Below, piece after piece: positions 23,899 to 32,856 of a stretch of 40,300 bases of DNA. Each line of letters begins with the position of its first letter. Position 1 is the stretch's first letter. The DNA is taken from NCBI GenBank assembly GCA_964348525.1, contig CAYGCY010000005.1, positions 1-40,300 on the forward strand, given 5' to 3'. The notes under the pieces are model-generated. The model did no database searches, was not told where the DNA came from, and saw only the letters and a list, made by a program, of their open reading frames with translations. This stretch comes from 12-FULL-44-12b sp964348525. Lineage in GTDB: Bacteria > Patescibacteriota > Minisyncoccia > Phycocordibacterales > Zambryskibacteraceae. A program made the position numbers and the translations under genes.

Positions 23899-25177
23899 TT
23901 ATTTTCATTATACGTCTTGATTCAATTTCCCAAACAATAATACTGTAAACCAAATTGGCCAAATAAGATGCCATTGAAGCAACAATTATCCCCCATATCT
24001 GCCATTTCCAACCCAAGAATGTAAAAAGAACAATACGGGATATTTGCATCATCGTATTTTGTGTATATACAGCTCTCAACATATTTTGTCCTAAAAATAT
24101 ATTCCCTATATATATTGAGGCTGGGATAATAATAAGACTGAGGGCATAAATTTGAGAGAATTTTATTGAATCAAGATATTTGGGTAATAGCCATGTGAAA
24201 AGCAGGGGAGAGAAGATTATGTAAACAACAGCAAGGGAAAGGCCAATCATTACAGAAAATAAAAGTCTCTTATAAAACACTTTTCGTATCTCTGCGATAC
24301 TTCTTTCCGATATTTTAGGTAATGCGACACTTATCCAGCTTTTCACTAAGCCTTTTAGCCTATCTGGTCCGGCAATAGCAAATCCGTAAACAGCTAAAAT
24401 TGCTGGGCCAGTCACTTGAAACAAAATAATTTTGTCTATGTATTGAGCTATGTACCCCAATATTCCAGCTCCAGTTAGATGAAAAGACGTATGCCTCAAT
24501 TCATCTATTGCTTCCTTGCTCGGCTTGTCTCCAGACACAAAACGTTTTGCATATAAATAGGCGAAAATATTGGGTACTGTCGACATAACTGCATAGACCA
24601 GCACGAGCATTAATACATTTTTAGTAAAGAATATTGTGGTTATTGTGGCTGTTGCCGATAAAATTGAAGACAGGATTGCTATAACCGTCAACAGATCAAA
24701 TCTTTTTTGCCCGATAAAAAATGGCTCAAAGGTGTGTAGCGCCTCAGAAACAGGAAATGATATAGCTAGCACGCCCAAACTAATAGCAAAGACAATATTT
24801 CCGTGAATCCAATAATAAATAGCAACAGCACCAATGGTCGCCATTGCTATAGTGTTGTAGCGCAGTTGAAGACGAACAGCATAAGAGAGCACGCTATCAT
24901 TTCCTCTAGCCACAGCTCTTAATACGCCCGTCCCAGCTCCTGAAAGAGTCAGGAACCCCAGAGTCGCCGCCAAAGAAAGAAGGTAATTGTACGTGCCGTA
25001 AGTTTCCTTCGGCAACAAATTACCGAAGGCTATCATGGTAACTATTGAAATAGCGGTGCCCACAAAAAACTTCAGGCCAGTCCAAAACCCTCCTTTAGTA
25101 GCGTAGACCATGTCCATTTTCAAATAGGGCTCACTCTTTCTAAGGATACGGTGAGCCCTGTCCTTGAGGTTTTTCAT
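23885..25177 (-). CDS. Wzx-like polysaccharide flippase (MOP superfamily)
   Basis: A 430-residue integral membrane protein with about 12-14 helices. It starts with a basic cytosolic segment (MKNLKDRAHRILRKSE), then GFWTGLKFFVGTAISIVTMIAFG typical of RfbX/Wzx exporters, and has LPKETYGTYNYLLSLAATLGF after helix 1. It moves lipid-linked oligosaccharide across the inner membrane. The ATG at 25177 is preferred over an upstream TTG at 25198, since TACAAT on the minus strand (plus 25189-25194) lies between them. It heads the operon flippase, methyltransferase, carbamoyltransferase, glycosyltransferase, FkbM. Confidence 0.92.
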   Translation of the reverse strand: MKNLKDRAHRILRKSEPYLKMDMVYATKGGFWTGLKFFVGTAISIVTMIAFGNLLPKETYGTYNYLLSLAATLGFLTLSGAGTGVLRAVARGNDSVLSYAVRLQLRYNTIAMATIGAVAIYYWIHGNIVFAISLGVLAISFPVSEALHTFEPFFIGQKRFDLLTVIAILSSILSATATITTIFFTKNVLMLVLVYAVMSTVPNIFAYLYAKRFVSGDKPSKEAIDELRHTSFHLTGAGILGYIAQYIDKIILFQVTGPAILAVYGFAIAGPDRLKGLVKSWISVALPKISERSIAEIRKVFYKRLLFSVMIGLSLAVVYIIFSPLLFTWLLPKYLDSIKFSQIYALSLIIIPASIYIGNIFLGQNMLRAVYTQNTMMQISRIVLFTFLGWKWQIWGIIVASMASYLANLVYSIIVWEIESRRIMKINEAK

Positions 25178-25188
25178 AAATATTCTGA

Positions 25189-25278
25189 ATTGTACCAAAA
25201 ATAAGGCCCTTTTCTATCTAGCTCGCCTAGCACACTCAATAAAGAGAGGTATACTTTTTCATGTTAATGGGATATATT
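25189..25278. promoter_or_regulatory. Divergent promoter region, flippase and ligase
   Basis: Minus TACAAT (plus 25189-25194) lies 11 bases before the flippase ATG. On the plus strand TATATT (25273-25278) lies 7 bases before the ligase ATG at 25286, and a second box TATACT (25250-25255) lies further up, just before a 12-codon frame (25261-25299) that overlaps the ligase start. Two ligase transcripts, one leaderless, are possible. Confidence 0.45.
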
Positions 25279-25285
25279 TTTATAA

Positions 25286-27463
25286 ATGCGAAACGATAGT
25301 CTATATAAAGGAATAATTTTTACCGGTCTTTTTGCTCTTTTATTTACTCCTTTTTGGGTTACTGGCTCGTTTCTATTTCCTTTTATAGTAGGCAAAGCAT
25401 ATTTTTTTAGAGTTATTACGGAAATAGTTTTTGTGGCTTGGGCTTTTTTGGCTATTAGCAACTCAGAGTACAGACCCAAAAAATCCCCGCTTCTTACAAT
25501 ATTTTCGCTATTTCTTATCTCTTTAGCAATTTCTACTTTTTTTTCTCCGAATCCGTTTAAAAGTTTTTGGTCAAATTTTGAAAGAATGGACGGTTACATA
25601 ACCCTTATTCATTTGTTCTTATTGTTTGTTGTAATGGGTTCGACATTTAAAAATATAAAAAATTGGTTGAATTGGTGGAGAGGATTAGCCTTCACTTCGG
25701 GCATTATGTGCATATACGCCTTTTTTCAGCTGGCGGGGAAACTTGTGATAAACCAAGGTGGAGTAAGAGTGGACGGCACCTTGGGCAATGCCGCTTATTT
25801 GGCTACTTATCTTCTATTCTCATTCTTCACAACTCTTTTTCTTTTTGCTCACGAAAAAAAGACTTGGCTTAAATGGGTCTACTCAATCCTAGGCATTGCT
25901 CAGTTGTTTGTTTTGTATAACACAGCGACGAGAGGCGCTACTCTTGGTCTTATTGTAGGGCTTTTAGTAATGGCCATAATTCTTGTAATAAGAGGAAGTG
26001 GGGCGAGGAGAAAGTTTGGTGTAGCCGTGCTTGCCGTTCTTCTGATCTCTGCTGGCACTTTTTTTGCCATTAAGAATACAAAGTTCGTTACTGAAAGCCC
26101 AGTTTTATCTAGATTTGCTTCGTTAAGTTTTGCAGACTTTAAGACCCAAGGTAGATATTTTGTTTGGCCTATGGCTATTAAGGGTATAGCAGAAAGGCCT
26201 GTATTTGGATGGGGGATAGAGAGCTTCAACTATGTTTTCAACAAAAATTACGACCCAAGAATGTACAACCAAGAACCATGGTTCGACAGGTCTCACAATA
26301 TGTTTTTGGACTGGCTCATAGCTGGAGGGATATTGGGGGGCGGTTTATTTATTGCTTTGTGTGGCGTTGCCGTGTTTAAGGCGTTTAGAGACAACGAGGA
26401 GGACGAGGACCTGCAGGGAGAAAGTGCAGCTATTATTACTGGGCTATTGGTGGCTTATGTTTTTCAGGGTCTCTTTATTTTCGACAACAATGTCACTTAT
26501 ATATTATTTATATCTTTCCTCGCGTTCCTGTATTCAAAGTCTGAAACAGAAATAAAAATGTTTGCAAACTGGCAACCAAGCGAGCTTGTACAAAGAACTA
26601 CATCCTCAGTTTTAGTTTTAGTTTTAGTTTTTTCGCTTTATGTTGGAATTCTAAAGCCAATGAAGGCGGGCGCTTATATTATTGAAGCTTTGAAAGCCGA
26701 GCAGTCAGGAAATCCTAGAGGAGCGATAGATTATTTCAAAAAATCTCTTGCACTTCACACCTTAGGAGATCTTGAAACTCGCGAACAATTGATAGGTTAT
26801 TCGTCTGGTGTTGCCCAGCTTCAGGACCAAACTATAAAAGAAGAATATTTTAATTTGCTTCAGTCAGAAATGAAAAAGCAAATCGAAATGAGTCCCGACG
26901 ATGCGCGCTACAGAATTTTGTATGCAATGGCTCTCAATGTTTTTGGCAGACCAGATGATGCAATAGTAGAACTCAACAAGGCAAAGGAATTGTCGCCCAA
27001 AAAACAAGCAATATATTTTGAAATTGCTAAATCTTATGCGGTAAAAAGGGATTTCGGTAATGCTTTGAAAGTTATAAAAGAGGCATATGACCTAGAACCA
27101 AAGAACAGCGAAGCTGTAGTGAATTTGGCTGTTATATATATTTATATGGGCGATGATTTTAAAGCTTCAGAAATATTAAACGGTATGCCAGAAGGTTATA
27201 GTGTTGTTTTTGATGACAGGATTTTAGGAGCATTTGTAGAAACTGGCCGGTGGAGTCAGATAATAGCGATACTTGAAAAAAGGATAGAGCAGAGGCCGAG
27301 CGAAGTAGATACTTATATATCTTTAGCATCTGCATATTTAAAGGTTGGCAATAAAGAAGGCGCAATAAGCGCATTAGTAAAAGTAGGTAGTTTGAGACCA
27401 GATTATAAAGCGACAGCCGAAGCTTATATAGACCAAATTAGGAAAGGCGCAGTTTCTCAATAG
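25286..27463 (+). CDS. O-antigen ligase-family membrane protein with TPR domain
   Basis: A 725-residue protein. Residues 1-455 form about 12 membrane helices of the WaaL/O-antigen ligase superfamily, with the large periplasmic loop carrying WFDRSHNMFLDWLIAGGILGG (in part) and a conserved NTATRGATLGL segment. After about 470 come tetratricopeptide-like repeats (DDARYRILYAMALNVFGRPDDAI, AIYFEIAKSYAVKRDFGNAL, SEAVVNLAVIYIYMGDDF). It joins finished glycans to an acceptor, which may be a protein, as in ligases with TPR tails. It is last gene of the polysaccharide locus and separately transcribed. Confidence 0.9.
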   Translation: MRNDSLYKGIIFTGLFALLFTPFWVTGSFLFPFIVGKAYFFRVITEIVFVAWAFLAISNSEYRPKKSPLLTIFSLFLISLAISTFFSPNPFKSFWSNFERMDGYITLIHLFLLFVVMGSTFKNIKNWLNWWRGLAFTSGIMCIYAFFQLAGKLVINQGGVRVDGTLGNAAYLATYLLFSFFTTLFLFAHEKKTWLKWVYSILGIAQLFVLYNTATRGATLGLIVGLLVMAIILVIRGSGARRKFGVAVLAVLLISAGTFFAIKNTKFVTESPVLSRFASLSFADFKTQGRYFVWPMAIKGIAERPVFGWGIESFNYVFNKNYDPRMYNQEPWFDRSHNMFLDWLIAGGILGGGLFIALCGVAVFKAFRDNEEDEDLQGESAAIITGLLVAYVFQGLFIFDNNVTYILFISFLAFLYSKSETEIKMFANWQPSELVQRTTSSVLVLVLVFSLYVGILKPMKAGAYIIEALKAEQSGNPRGAIDYFKKSLALHTLGDLETREQLIGYSSGVAQLQDQTIKEEYFNLLQSEMKKQIEMSPDDARYRILYAMALNVFGRPDDAIVELNKAKELSPKKQAIYFEIAKSYAVKRDFGNALKVIKEAYDLEPKNSEAVVNLAVIYIYMGDDFKASEILNGMPEGYSVVFDDRILGAFVETGRWSQIIAILEKRIEQRPSEVDTYISLASAYLKVGNKEGAISALVKVGSLRPDYKATAEAYIDQIRKGAVSQ

Positions 27464-27645
27464 ATAGCTCAATAGGGCCACCTCTTCATTTGCTAAACCA
27501 ATTTTGTCTTTCGTCAAAACTAAAAAACTATATAAGGCGGAAGCATCTCGTCACAAAGATATAGACTGCACTTCTAAACTCTATTCATCATTCCATATTT
27601 CATATTTGTTATTTACGAATTTAAATAAATTTTGTGCGTGCATAG

Positions 27646-27654
27646 TTATCCACA
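27646..27654 (+). promoter_or_regulatory. Single DnaA-box-like site
   Basis: An exact TTATCCACA in AT-rich DNA. A single box without a cluster or nearby dnaA does not define an origin, but DnaA could bind here. Confidence 0.35.
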
Positions 27655-27717
27655 ATTTACCTCTATGTGTACATTAATATGTTTTTTTTGTTCCATAATT
27701 AATTGTAGGTCGAAAAT

Positions 27718-27755
27718 GTTTGTGCTCCCACACTTGCGAAAGCAAGCGCACAAAC
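27718..27755 (+). other. Stem-loop with GNRA tetraloop
   Basis: GTTTGTGC (27718-27725) pairs with GCACAAAC (27748-27755), and an inner CTTGC-GAAA-GCAAG hairpin (27733-27746) sits above an asymmetric bulge (TCCCACA opposite C). No T-run follows on either strand, so it looks like a folded RNA element more than a terminator. Confidence 0.5.
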
Positions 27756-27865
27756 AAAAGTTAGTACATAAATATAATTGTGCGTACGTTAGAGAAATAA
27801 GATCTATCAGGGAAACCTGAACAGTGCTCGAGTGTTCTCTAGAGTGCGCGCGGATCATAAACAAT

Positions 27866-27955
27866 ATGGCAGCAAAAAAGCGCCGCAAGGCAGCAAAGAA
27901 AACAAAGGCAAAGAAGCCTGCAAAGAAGAGAAAGGCAGCAAAGCGCAGGAGATAA
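27866..27955 (+). CDS. 29-residue Lys/Arg/Ala peptide, histone H1-tail-like
   Basis: A 29-residue protein made almost only of Lys, Arg and Ala, plus Thr and Pro (starts MAAKKRRKAAKKTKAKK, ends KRRR). It has no acidic or large hydrophobic residue, so it must be a nucleic-acid-binding polycation like the tails of bacterial histone H1-like proteins (HctA/AlgP type); it could compact DNA or bind RNA or ribosomes. Support: a clean ATG and TAA, GC-richer purine coding, and a strong terminator 17 bases after the stop. There is no Shine-Dalgarno. CATAAA (27855-27860) lies 5 bases upstream, and TATAAT at 27773 is another possible promoter. It could also be an unusual ribosomal-associated peptide. Confidence 0.7.
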   Translation: MAAKKRRKAAKKTKAKKPAKKRKAAKRRR

Positions 27956-27971
27956 GCCTAATTGGTTTCTA

Positions 27972-28016
27972 AAACACCCCCCATTCCGCCAAAGCGAGAT
28001 GGGGGGTGTTTCTTTT
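27972..28016 (+). terminator. Strong terminator after the basic peptide gene
   Basis: A 13-bp stem, 27972-27984 with 27999-28011 (core CACCCCCCAT/ATGGGGGGTG), followed by TCTTTT. It separates the peptide gene from secA. Confidence 0.9.
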
Positions 28017-28055
28017 AGGCAATAATTGCTCTAAAAATGCAAATCGTTACTAGGT

Positions 28056-28061
28056 TATAAT
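28056..28061 (+). promoter_or_regulatory. -10 box for leaderless secA mRNA
   Basis: A consensus TATAAT ends 8 bases before the secA ATG (28070), so transcription should start at or next to the A of the start codon. No Shine-Dalgarno or clear -35 is present. Confidence 0.65.
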
Positions 28062-28069
28062 GTCCCCAC

Positions 28070-30520
28070 ATGTTTAATTTTCTTTCGCGGAAACCAGGAG
28101 AAATAGTATATAAAAAAGCCCTTCCAATCCTCTCAGAGGTTAATTCATTGGAAGAGCGTTTTTCTTCATTAAGCGATGAAGAGTTAAAAGTCACCACAAA
28201 TTTTTTAAAAGATAGAATAAAAAAAGGAGAATCGCTTGATAATATTTTGCCGGAAAGCTTCGCCGCAGTCAGAGAAGCATCAAAAAGAACTTTGGGGCAG
28301 AGACATTTTGATGTACAAATAGTTGGTGGAGTAATTCTTCACCAAGGAAATATTGCAGAAATGAAAACCGGAGAAGGAAAAACTTTGGTTGCCACATTAC
28401 CGACATATTTGAATGCCCTAAAAGAAGAGGGAGTACATGTAGTTACGGTCAACGATTATCTTTCAAGAAGAGATGCGGTGTGGATGGGACAAATTTATAA
28501 TGCCCTCGGTTTGTCTGTGAGTGTTATCAACCACGATTCTTCTTTCGCGTATGATCCGTCTCACACTGATGGGGGCGAAGACAAAAAAAGAGACGAGACG
28601 GGAGCCTTCCGCATTGAACATGAGTTCCTCCGCCCAATATCAAGGAGAGAGGCATACCAAGCTGACATTACTTATGGTACCAACAGTGAATTTGGCTTTG
28701 ACTATTTGAGAGACAATCTCGAATACAGAGAAGATAGGTTAAGACAGAGAAAACATTCCTATGCCATAGTGGACGAAATAGACTCGATACTTATAGATGA
28801 GGCGCGTACCCCTCTTATAATATCTTCTCCATCAGGCAATTCTGAGAGCCTATATGGGACCTTTGCTTCCATTGCTAAAAGCATGATTGCTGGTACAGAT
28901 TTTACAATAGACGAAAAGCAGAGAGCGATACAAATGACTGATTTAGGTATTGAGAAGGCAGAGAAATCTCTAGGGGTTGAGAATATATATACTGAAAAAG
29001 GAATCAAATATGTACACCACCTTGAAACAGCCGTTCGCGCGGAGGCCCTATATAAAAGAGACAAACAGTATGTAGTAAAAGATGGCGAGGTAATGATTGT
29101 TGATGAATTTACTGGGCGTCTCCAACCGGGCAGACGATGGAGCGAGGGCCTGCATCAGGCGATTGAAGCCAAGGAAGGGGTGGATGTAAAAGAGGAATCT
29201 AGAACATTTGCCTCTATTACATACCAAAATTATTTCAGAATGTATCAAAAACTTTCGGGTATGACAGGTACGGCCGAAACTTCTCGCGAGGAATTCCTGA
29301 AGGTTTATGGATTAGAGACAGTGGTGATACCTCCTAATAGAGATATCCTGAGAAAAGATTTAAATGATTTAATATTTAAAACAGAGATTGGAAAATTTAA
29401 AGCAATTGCAAGAACGGTAAAAGAACTCCACAAAAAAGGTCAGCCTGTTTTGATAGGTACTGTGTCTATAGAAAAAAACGAGTTGCTTGGGGAATTCCTA
29501 AAACAAGAAGGCGTGCCATTCTCTATGTTGAATGCAAAAAAACACGAGAGTGAGGGAGAAATAATAGCTCAAGCCGGAAGAGTGGGTGCGGTTACCGTGT
29601 CTACCAACATGGCTGGACGAGGAGTGGATATAAAACTAGGGGGTAATCCAAATACCGAAGAGTCTTATAGCCAAGTGAAAAATTCAGGCGGTTTGTTCGT
29701 TTTGGGTACAGAGAGGCATGAGGCAAGGCGTATTGATAACCAATTGAGAGGCAGATCCGGAAGACAGGGAGACCCAGGTACCACCCAGTTTTTTGTGTCC
29801 CTCGAAGACGATTTGATGCGTATTTTTGCGTCGGATACCATCAAAAGTATGATGGGGAAATTAGGAGTGGCCGATGATGAACCAATTGAAAACAAACTGA
29901 TAACCAGATCTCTTGAAAAAGCACAGGAGAAGATAGAAGGTTTTAATTTTGACGCTAGAAAACATGTGCTTGAATTCGATGATGTTTTGAACCACCAGAG
30001 AAAAACTATATATGAAAGGAGAAGGAATATATTGGTGGGGGAGAGAGAGGCGGTAGATAAATATCTAGAAAGTATCTATACAGAAAATGAAAACAGCACC
30101 CTCGCATCTATAAAAGAACAAGCAATAAGAAATGTGGGAGAAGAAGCTTTTTACGCAAACGTGAGGCTTCTTATCCTACAAACCATAGACACCTTGTGGG
30201 TAGACCATCTTGAATCTATGGATTACTTGAGAAGCTCTGTCGGGCTTCGTGCTTATGGTCAGCGTGATCCTTTGGTTGAATACAAAAAAGAGGGTTTGAG
30301 TATGTATAAAGAGATGGAGCTTGCTATAAAAGAAGAAATAAAAAAACTTCTTCCTCACTTGGGACTGGTGGCTGTTCCTGTAGAGCAGACTGTTTTGCAA
30401 ACCAATACCAAGGAGGCAGAGTTTGTAGCAAGTTCAAGTGGAAAGTTTTCGCATATTGGTAGAAACGATTTATGTCCGTGTGGGTCTGGTAAAAAATTCA
30501 AAAAGTGCCATGGGAAATAA
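28070..30520 (+). CDS. secA: Preprotein translocase ATPase SecA
   Basis: An 816-residue SecA, complete from LGQRHFDVQIVGGVILHQGNIAEM through Walker A KTGEGKT (about residues 104-110), YGTNSEFGFDYLRDN, the DEAD-like AIVDEIDSILIDEARTPLIIS, GMTGTAETSREEF, TNMAGRGVDIKLGGN and RGRSGRQGDPG. It ends with the SEC-C zinc motif CPCGSGKKFKKCH. It powers export of signal-peptide proteins through SecYEG. Relative to E. coli SecA there is an insert of about 35 residues (HDSSFAYDPSHTDGG to EFLRPISRREAY, about 155-200) seen in related CPR proteins. The MYG1 gene starts inside its last codons. Confidence 0.98.
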   Translation: MFNFLSRKPGEIVYKKALPILSEVNSLEERFSSLSDEELKVTTNFLKDRIKKGESLDNILPESFAAVREASKRTLGQRHFDVQIVGGVILHQGNIAEMKTGEGKTLVATLPTYLNALKEEGVHVVTVNDYLSRRDAVWMGQIYNALGLSVSVINHDSSFAYDPSHTDGGEDKKRDETGAFRIEHEFLRPISRREAYQADITYGTNSEFGFDYLRDNLEYREDRLRQRKHSYAIVDEIDSILIDEARTPLIISSPSGNSESLYGTFASIAKSMIAGTDFTIDEKQRAIQMTDLGIEKAEKSLGVENIYTEKGIKYVHHLETAVRAEALYKRDKQYVVKDGEVMIVDEFTGRLQPGRRWSEGLHQAIEAKEGVDVKEESRTFASITYQNYFRMYQKLSGMTGTAETSREEFLKVYGLETVVIPPNRDILRKDLNDLIFKTEIGKFKAIARTVKELHKKGQPVLIGTVSIEKNELLGEFLKQEGVPFSMLNAKKHESEGEIIAQAGRVGAVTVSTNMAGRGVDIKLGGNPNTEESYSQVKNSGGLFVLGTERHEARRIDNQLRGRSGRQGDPGTTQFFVSLEDDLMRIFASDTIKSMMGKLGVADDEPIENKLITRSLEKAQEKIEGFNFDARKHVLEFDDVLNHQRKTIYERRRNILVGEREAVDKYLESIYTENENSTLASIKEQAIRNVGEEAFYANVRLLILQTIDTLWVDHLESMDYLRSSVGLRAYGQRDPLVEYKKEGLSMYKEMELAIKEEIKKLLPHLGLVAVPVEQTVLQTNTKEAEFVASSSGKFSHIGRNDLCPCGSGKKFKKCHGK

Positions 30521-31394
30521 AAAAATAGTCACACACAACGGTAAATTTCATGCAGATGATGTTTTTGCGGTCGCCACTCTACTTTTAAAATTAGGGGATT
30601 GCACAGTAGTAAGAAGCCGTGATGTTTCTGTAATCAATTCGGCAGACTATGTAGTAGATGTCGGCTTTTTGTATAATCCTTCCCAAAACAAGTTTGACCA
30701 TCATCAAGAAGGGGGTGCAGGGGTGAGACAAAACGGCATACCCTACGCTTCTTTTGGGCTTGTATGGAAGAAGTATGGAGAAGAATTGAGTGGCTCAAAG
30801 GAAATCGCAGACACCATAGAAAACAAACTTGTTATGTTTGTAGACGCTCTCGACAACGGGGTTGATGTCTCTAAAAGTGTTTTTGAGGATGTAAGAGCCT
30901 ACACTATTTCAGACTACTTGTATTCATATTGGATAGACGAAAGTGTGCCGGAAGACGAAGTGGATAGAGTTTTTAAAAGAGTGGTTGCTTTAGCTAAAAA
31001 TCTCTTGGAAAGAGAAATTGCTAAAAATAAAAAAATAGAGGAAGAGGGCAAATTGGTCGAGGATATATACAACAAGACAGAAGACAAGAGAATCATAATT
31101 TTAGACCGAAACTATGCTTGGGGTAAAAAATTAGTGGAAAAAGAGGAACCCCTTATCGTAGTGTATCCGTCTATAAGCGGAGAATCGTGGTATGCCAAAG
31201 TAGTTAGGAAAAATCTCAATACCTTTGACACTCGGGTGCTTTTTCCTGTCTCTTGGTCTGCCAAAACAGGAAAAGAGCTGGCAGATGTTTCAGGAGTAGA
31301 AGATGCCCTGTTCTGCCACAAAGCCTTATTTTTGGCTACAGCGAGGTCAAAGGAGGGCGCAATAGCTCTTGCTATGAAGGCTCTGCAAGGATAG
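30510..31394 (+). CDS. MYG1-family metal-dependent hydrolase
   Basis: A 294-residue protein of the MYG1/UPF0160 family (DHH-like phosphoesterase fold, reported as 3'-5' RNA exonuclease in eukaryotes). Visible signatures are VTHNGKFHADDVFAVATL at the N-terminus, a metal-binding DHHQEGG near residue 64, VDALDNGVD near 110 and a C-terminal GVEDALFCHKALFLATARSKEGA. The chosen ATG at 30510 matches the family start and overlaps secA by 11 bases. The neighbour gatB starts 11 bases after its stop but has its own -10 box. Confidence 0.92.
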   Translation: MGNKKIVTHNGKFHADDVFAVATLLLKLGDCTVVRSRDVSVINSADYVVDVGFLYNPSQNKFDHHQEGGAGVRQNGIPYASFGLVWKKYGEELSGSKEIADTIENKLVMFVDALDNGVDVSKSVFEDVRAYTISDYLYSYWIDESVPEDEVDRVFKRVVALAKNLLEREIAKNKKIEEEGKLVEDIYNKTEDKRIIILDRNYAWGKKLVEKEEPLIVVYPSISGESWYAKVVRKNLNTFDTRVLFPVSWSAKTGKELADVSGVEDALFCHKALFLATARSKEGAIALAMKALQG

Positions 31395-31405
31395 AATCTC
31401 CATAA

Positions 31406-32827
31406 ATGGAATCTAACGGGCGTAAATTTTATCCACGAATAGGCCTTGAAATACACGCGGAACTAAATACCAAATCTAAGTGTTTTTGTGCATGCAAGAA
31501 TGATCCCGATGAGACTAGGCCGAATGTAAACATCTGTCCGGTATGTATGGGGTATCCCGGTGCGCTACCCGTAATAAATTTTGAGGCAGTTAAGTCGGTC
31601 TTAAAACTTGGCCTAGCACTTGGGGCAAAAGTTGCCGATTTCACAGAGTGGGATAGGAAAAATTATTTTTATCCAGATATTCCAAAAGGCTATCAGATTA
31701 GTCAGTACAAACACCCACTTATTGAAGGAGGGGAATTAGAGGGAGTGAAAATAACCCGTGTTCACTTAGAGGAAGACACTGCAAGGTCTCAGCATGATAA
31801 AGGAGCGAATAGCATCATAGACTTTAACCGTGCCGGTGTACCTCTAATGGAATTAGTTACGGAGCCGGTTATTTACAGCGCTGAAACTGCAGGAAAATTT
31901 GCGCGTTCTTTACAACTGCTTTTGCAATATCTTGGTATCGCCGAAGCCAATATGGAAAAAGGAGAAATGCGCGTAGAGGCAAATATCTCTGTTTCAGAGG
32001 ACCCTAGTGTGTTTGGGACTAAAGTCGAAGTAAAAAATCTGAACTCGTTTAAATCCGTAGAAAAGGCAATAAGCTATGAACTGAAGCGTCATGAAGAGGC
32101 CATTTTGGCTGGAGAGGCTATAAAACAGGAAACTAGGGGTTGGGATGACGCGAAAGGTGCCACCTTTAGCCAACGTACAAAAGAAGAGGCGCATGACTAT
32201 AGATATTTTCCAGACCCAGATTTGCCGAAGCTTTTTATAAGCGAGATACCAGAATTTAATCTAGAGGTTCTAAAAAAAGAATTGCCAGAGCTACCTTGGC
32301 AAAGAGAGAAAAGATACCTCGATTTGGGCCTCAAAAAAGAAACGGCTAGCCATTTAGTAGGGGATACAAGGCTTGGGGATTTTTTTGATGAAATTATCAA
32401 ACCTGATTCAAACAAAGAACTTATTGTATTGGCTTCAAATTATTTAACTTCGGATCTTCAGGCTTTGACTAAAGAAAACAAAGAGGCGTTTAAAAATATT
32501 AATACGGACAATTTTTTGGTCCTTATGAGAATGATCCATTCTGGAAAAATCAATTCTCGTGCGGGCAAAGACATACTAGCCATAATGGGGCGTGAGGGTG
32601 GAGACCCTGAATTTATTGCAGAGAGAGAAAACCTATTCCAAAATACAGACTCATCATTTGTAGAGGAAATAGTGGATGAAGTGATAAAAGAAAACCCAAA
32701 AGTAGTTGAAGAATATAAATCAGGTAAAGATACAGCCATACAGTTTTTAATAGGGCAGGGGATGAAAAAAGGGAAAGGGAAAGCAAACCCAGAGCAACTC
32801 AAAAGCATTTTATTGAAGAAGATATAA
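31406..32827 (+). CDS. gatB: Asp-tRNA(Asn)/Glu-tRNA(Gln) amidotransferase subunit B
   Basis: A 473-residue GatB. It begins RIGLEIHAELNTKSKCFC and has the zinc cysteines (CFCAC and CPVC), DRKNYFYPDIPKGYQISQY, EDTARSQHD, FNRAGVPLMELVTEP and the helical Yqey tail domain from about 330. With GatA and GatC it phosphorylates and amidates mischarged Glu-tRNA(Gln) or Asp-tRNA(Asn). gatA and gatC are not adjacent here. TAGAAT (31392-31397) ends 8 bases before the ATG, a leaderless pattern, while its position also allows co-transcription from secA. Confidence 0.97.
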   Translation: MESNGRKFYPRIGLEIHAELNTKSKCFCACKNDPDETRPNVNICPVCMGYPGALPVINFEAVKSVLKLGLALGAKVADFTEWDRKNYFYPDIPKGYQISQYKHPLIEGGELEGVKITRVHLEEDTARSQHDKGANSIIDFNRAGVPLMELVTEPVIYSAETAGKFARSLQLLLQYLGIAEANMEKGEMRVEANISVSEDPSVFGTKVEVKNLNSFKSVEKAISYELKRHEEAILAGEAIKQETRGWDDAKGATFSQRTKEEAHDYRYFPDPDLPKLFISEIPEFNLEVLKKELPELPWQREKRYLDLGLKKETASHLVGDTRLGDFFDEIIKPDSNKELIVLASNYLTSDLQALTKENKEAFKNINTDNFLVLMRMIHSGKINSRAGKDILAIMGREGGDPEFIAERENLFQNTDSSFVEEIVDEVIKENPKVVEEYKSGKDTAIQFLIGQGMKKGKGKANPEQLKSILLKKI

Positions 32828-32856
32828 GGCTAGTTGAAGGTAGGCTATTTTGGAAT

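Larger units (their letters stand above)
27464..27865 (+). other. 402-base intergenic region, structured, AT-rich
   Basis: No convincing protein gene is seen. It holds a consensus DnaA-box-like TTATCCACA (27646-27654), a stem-loop with a GAAA tetraloop (27718-27755), a TATAAT (27773-27778), and a TCAGG-GAAA-CCTGA hairpin near 27808-27821 in what would be the leader of the small basic peptide. I could not match it to tmRNA, RNase P, 6S or SRP RNA. Confidence 0.5.
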
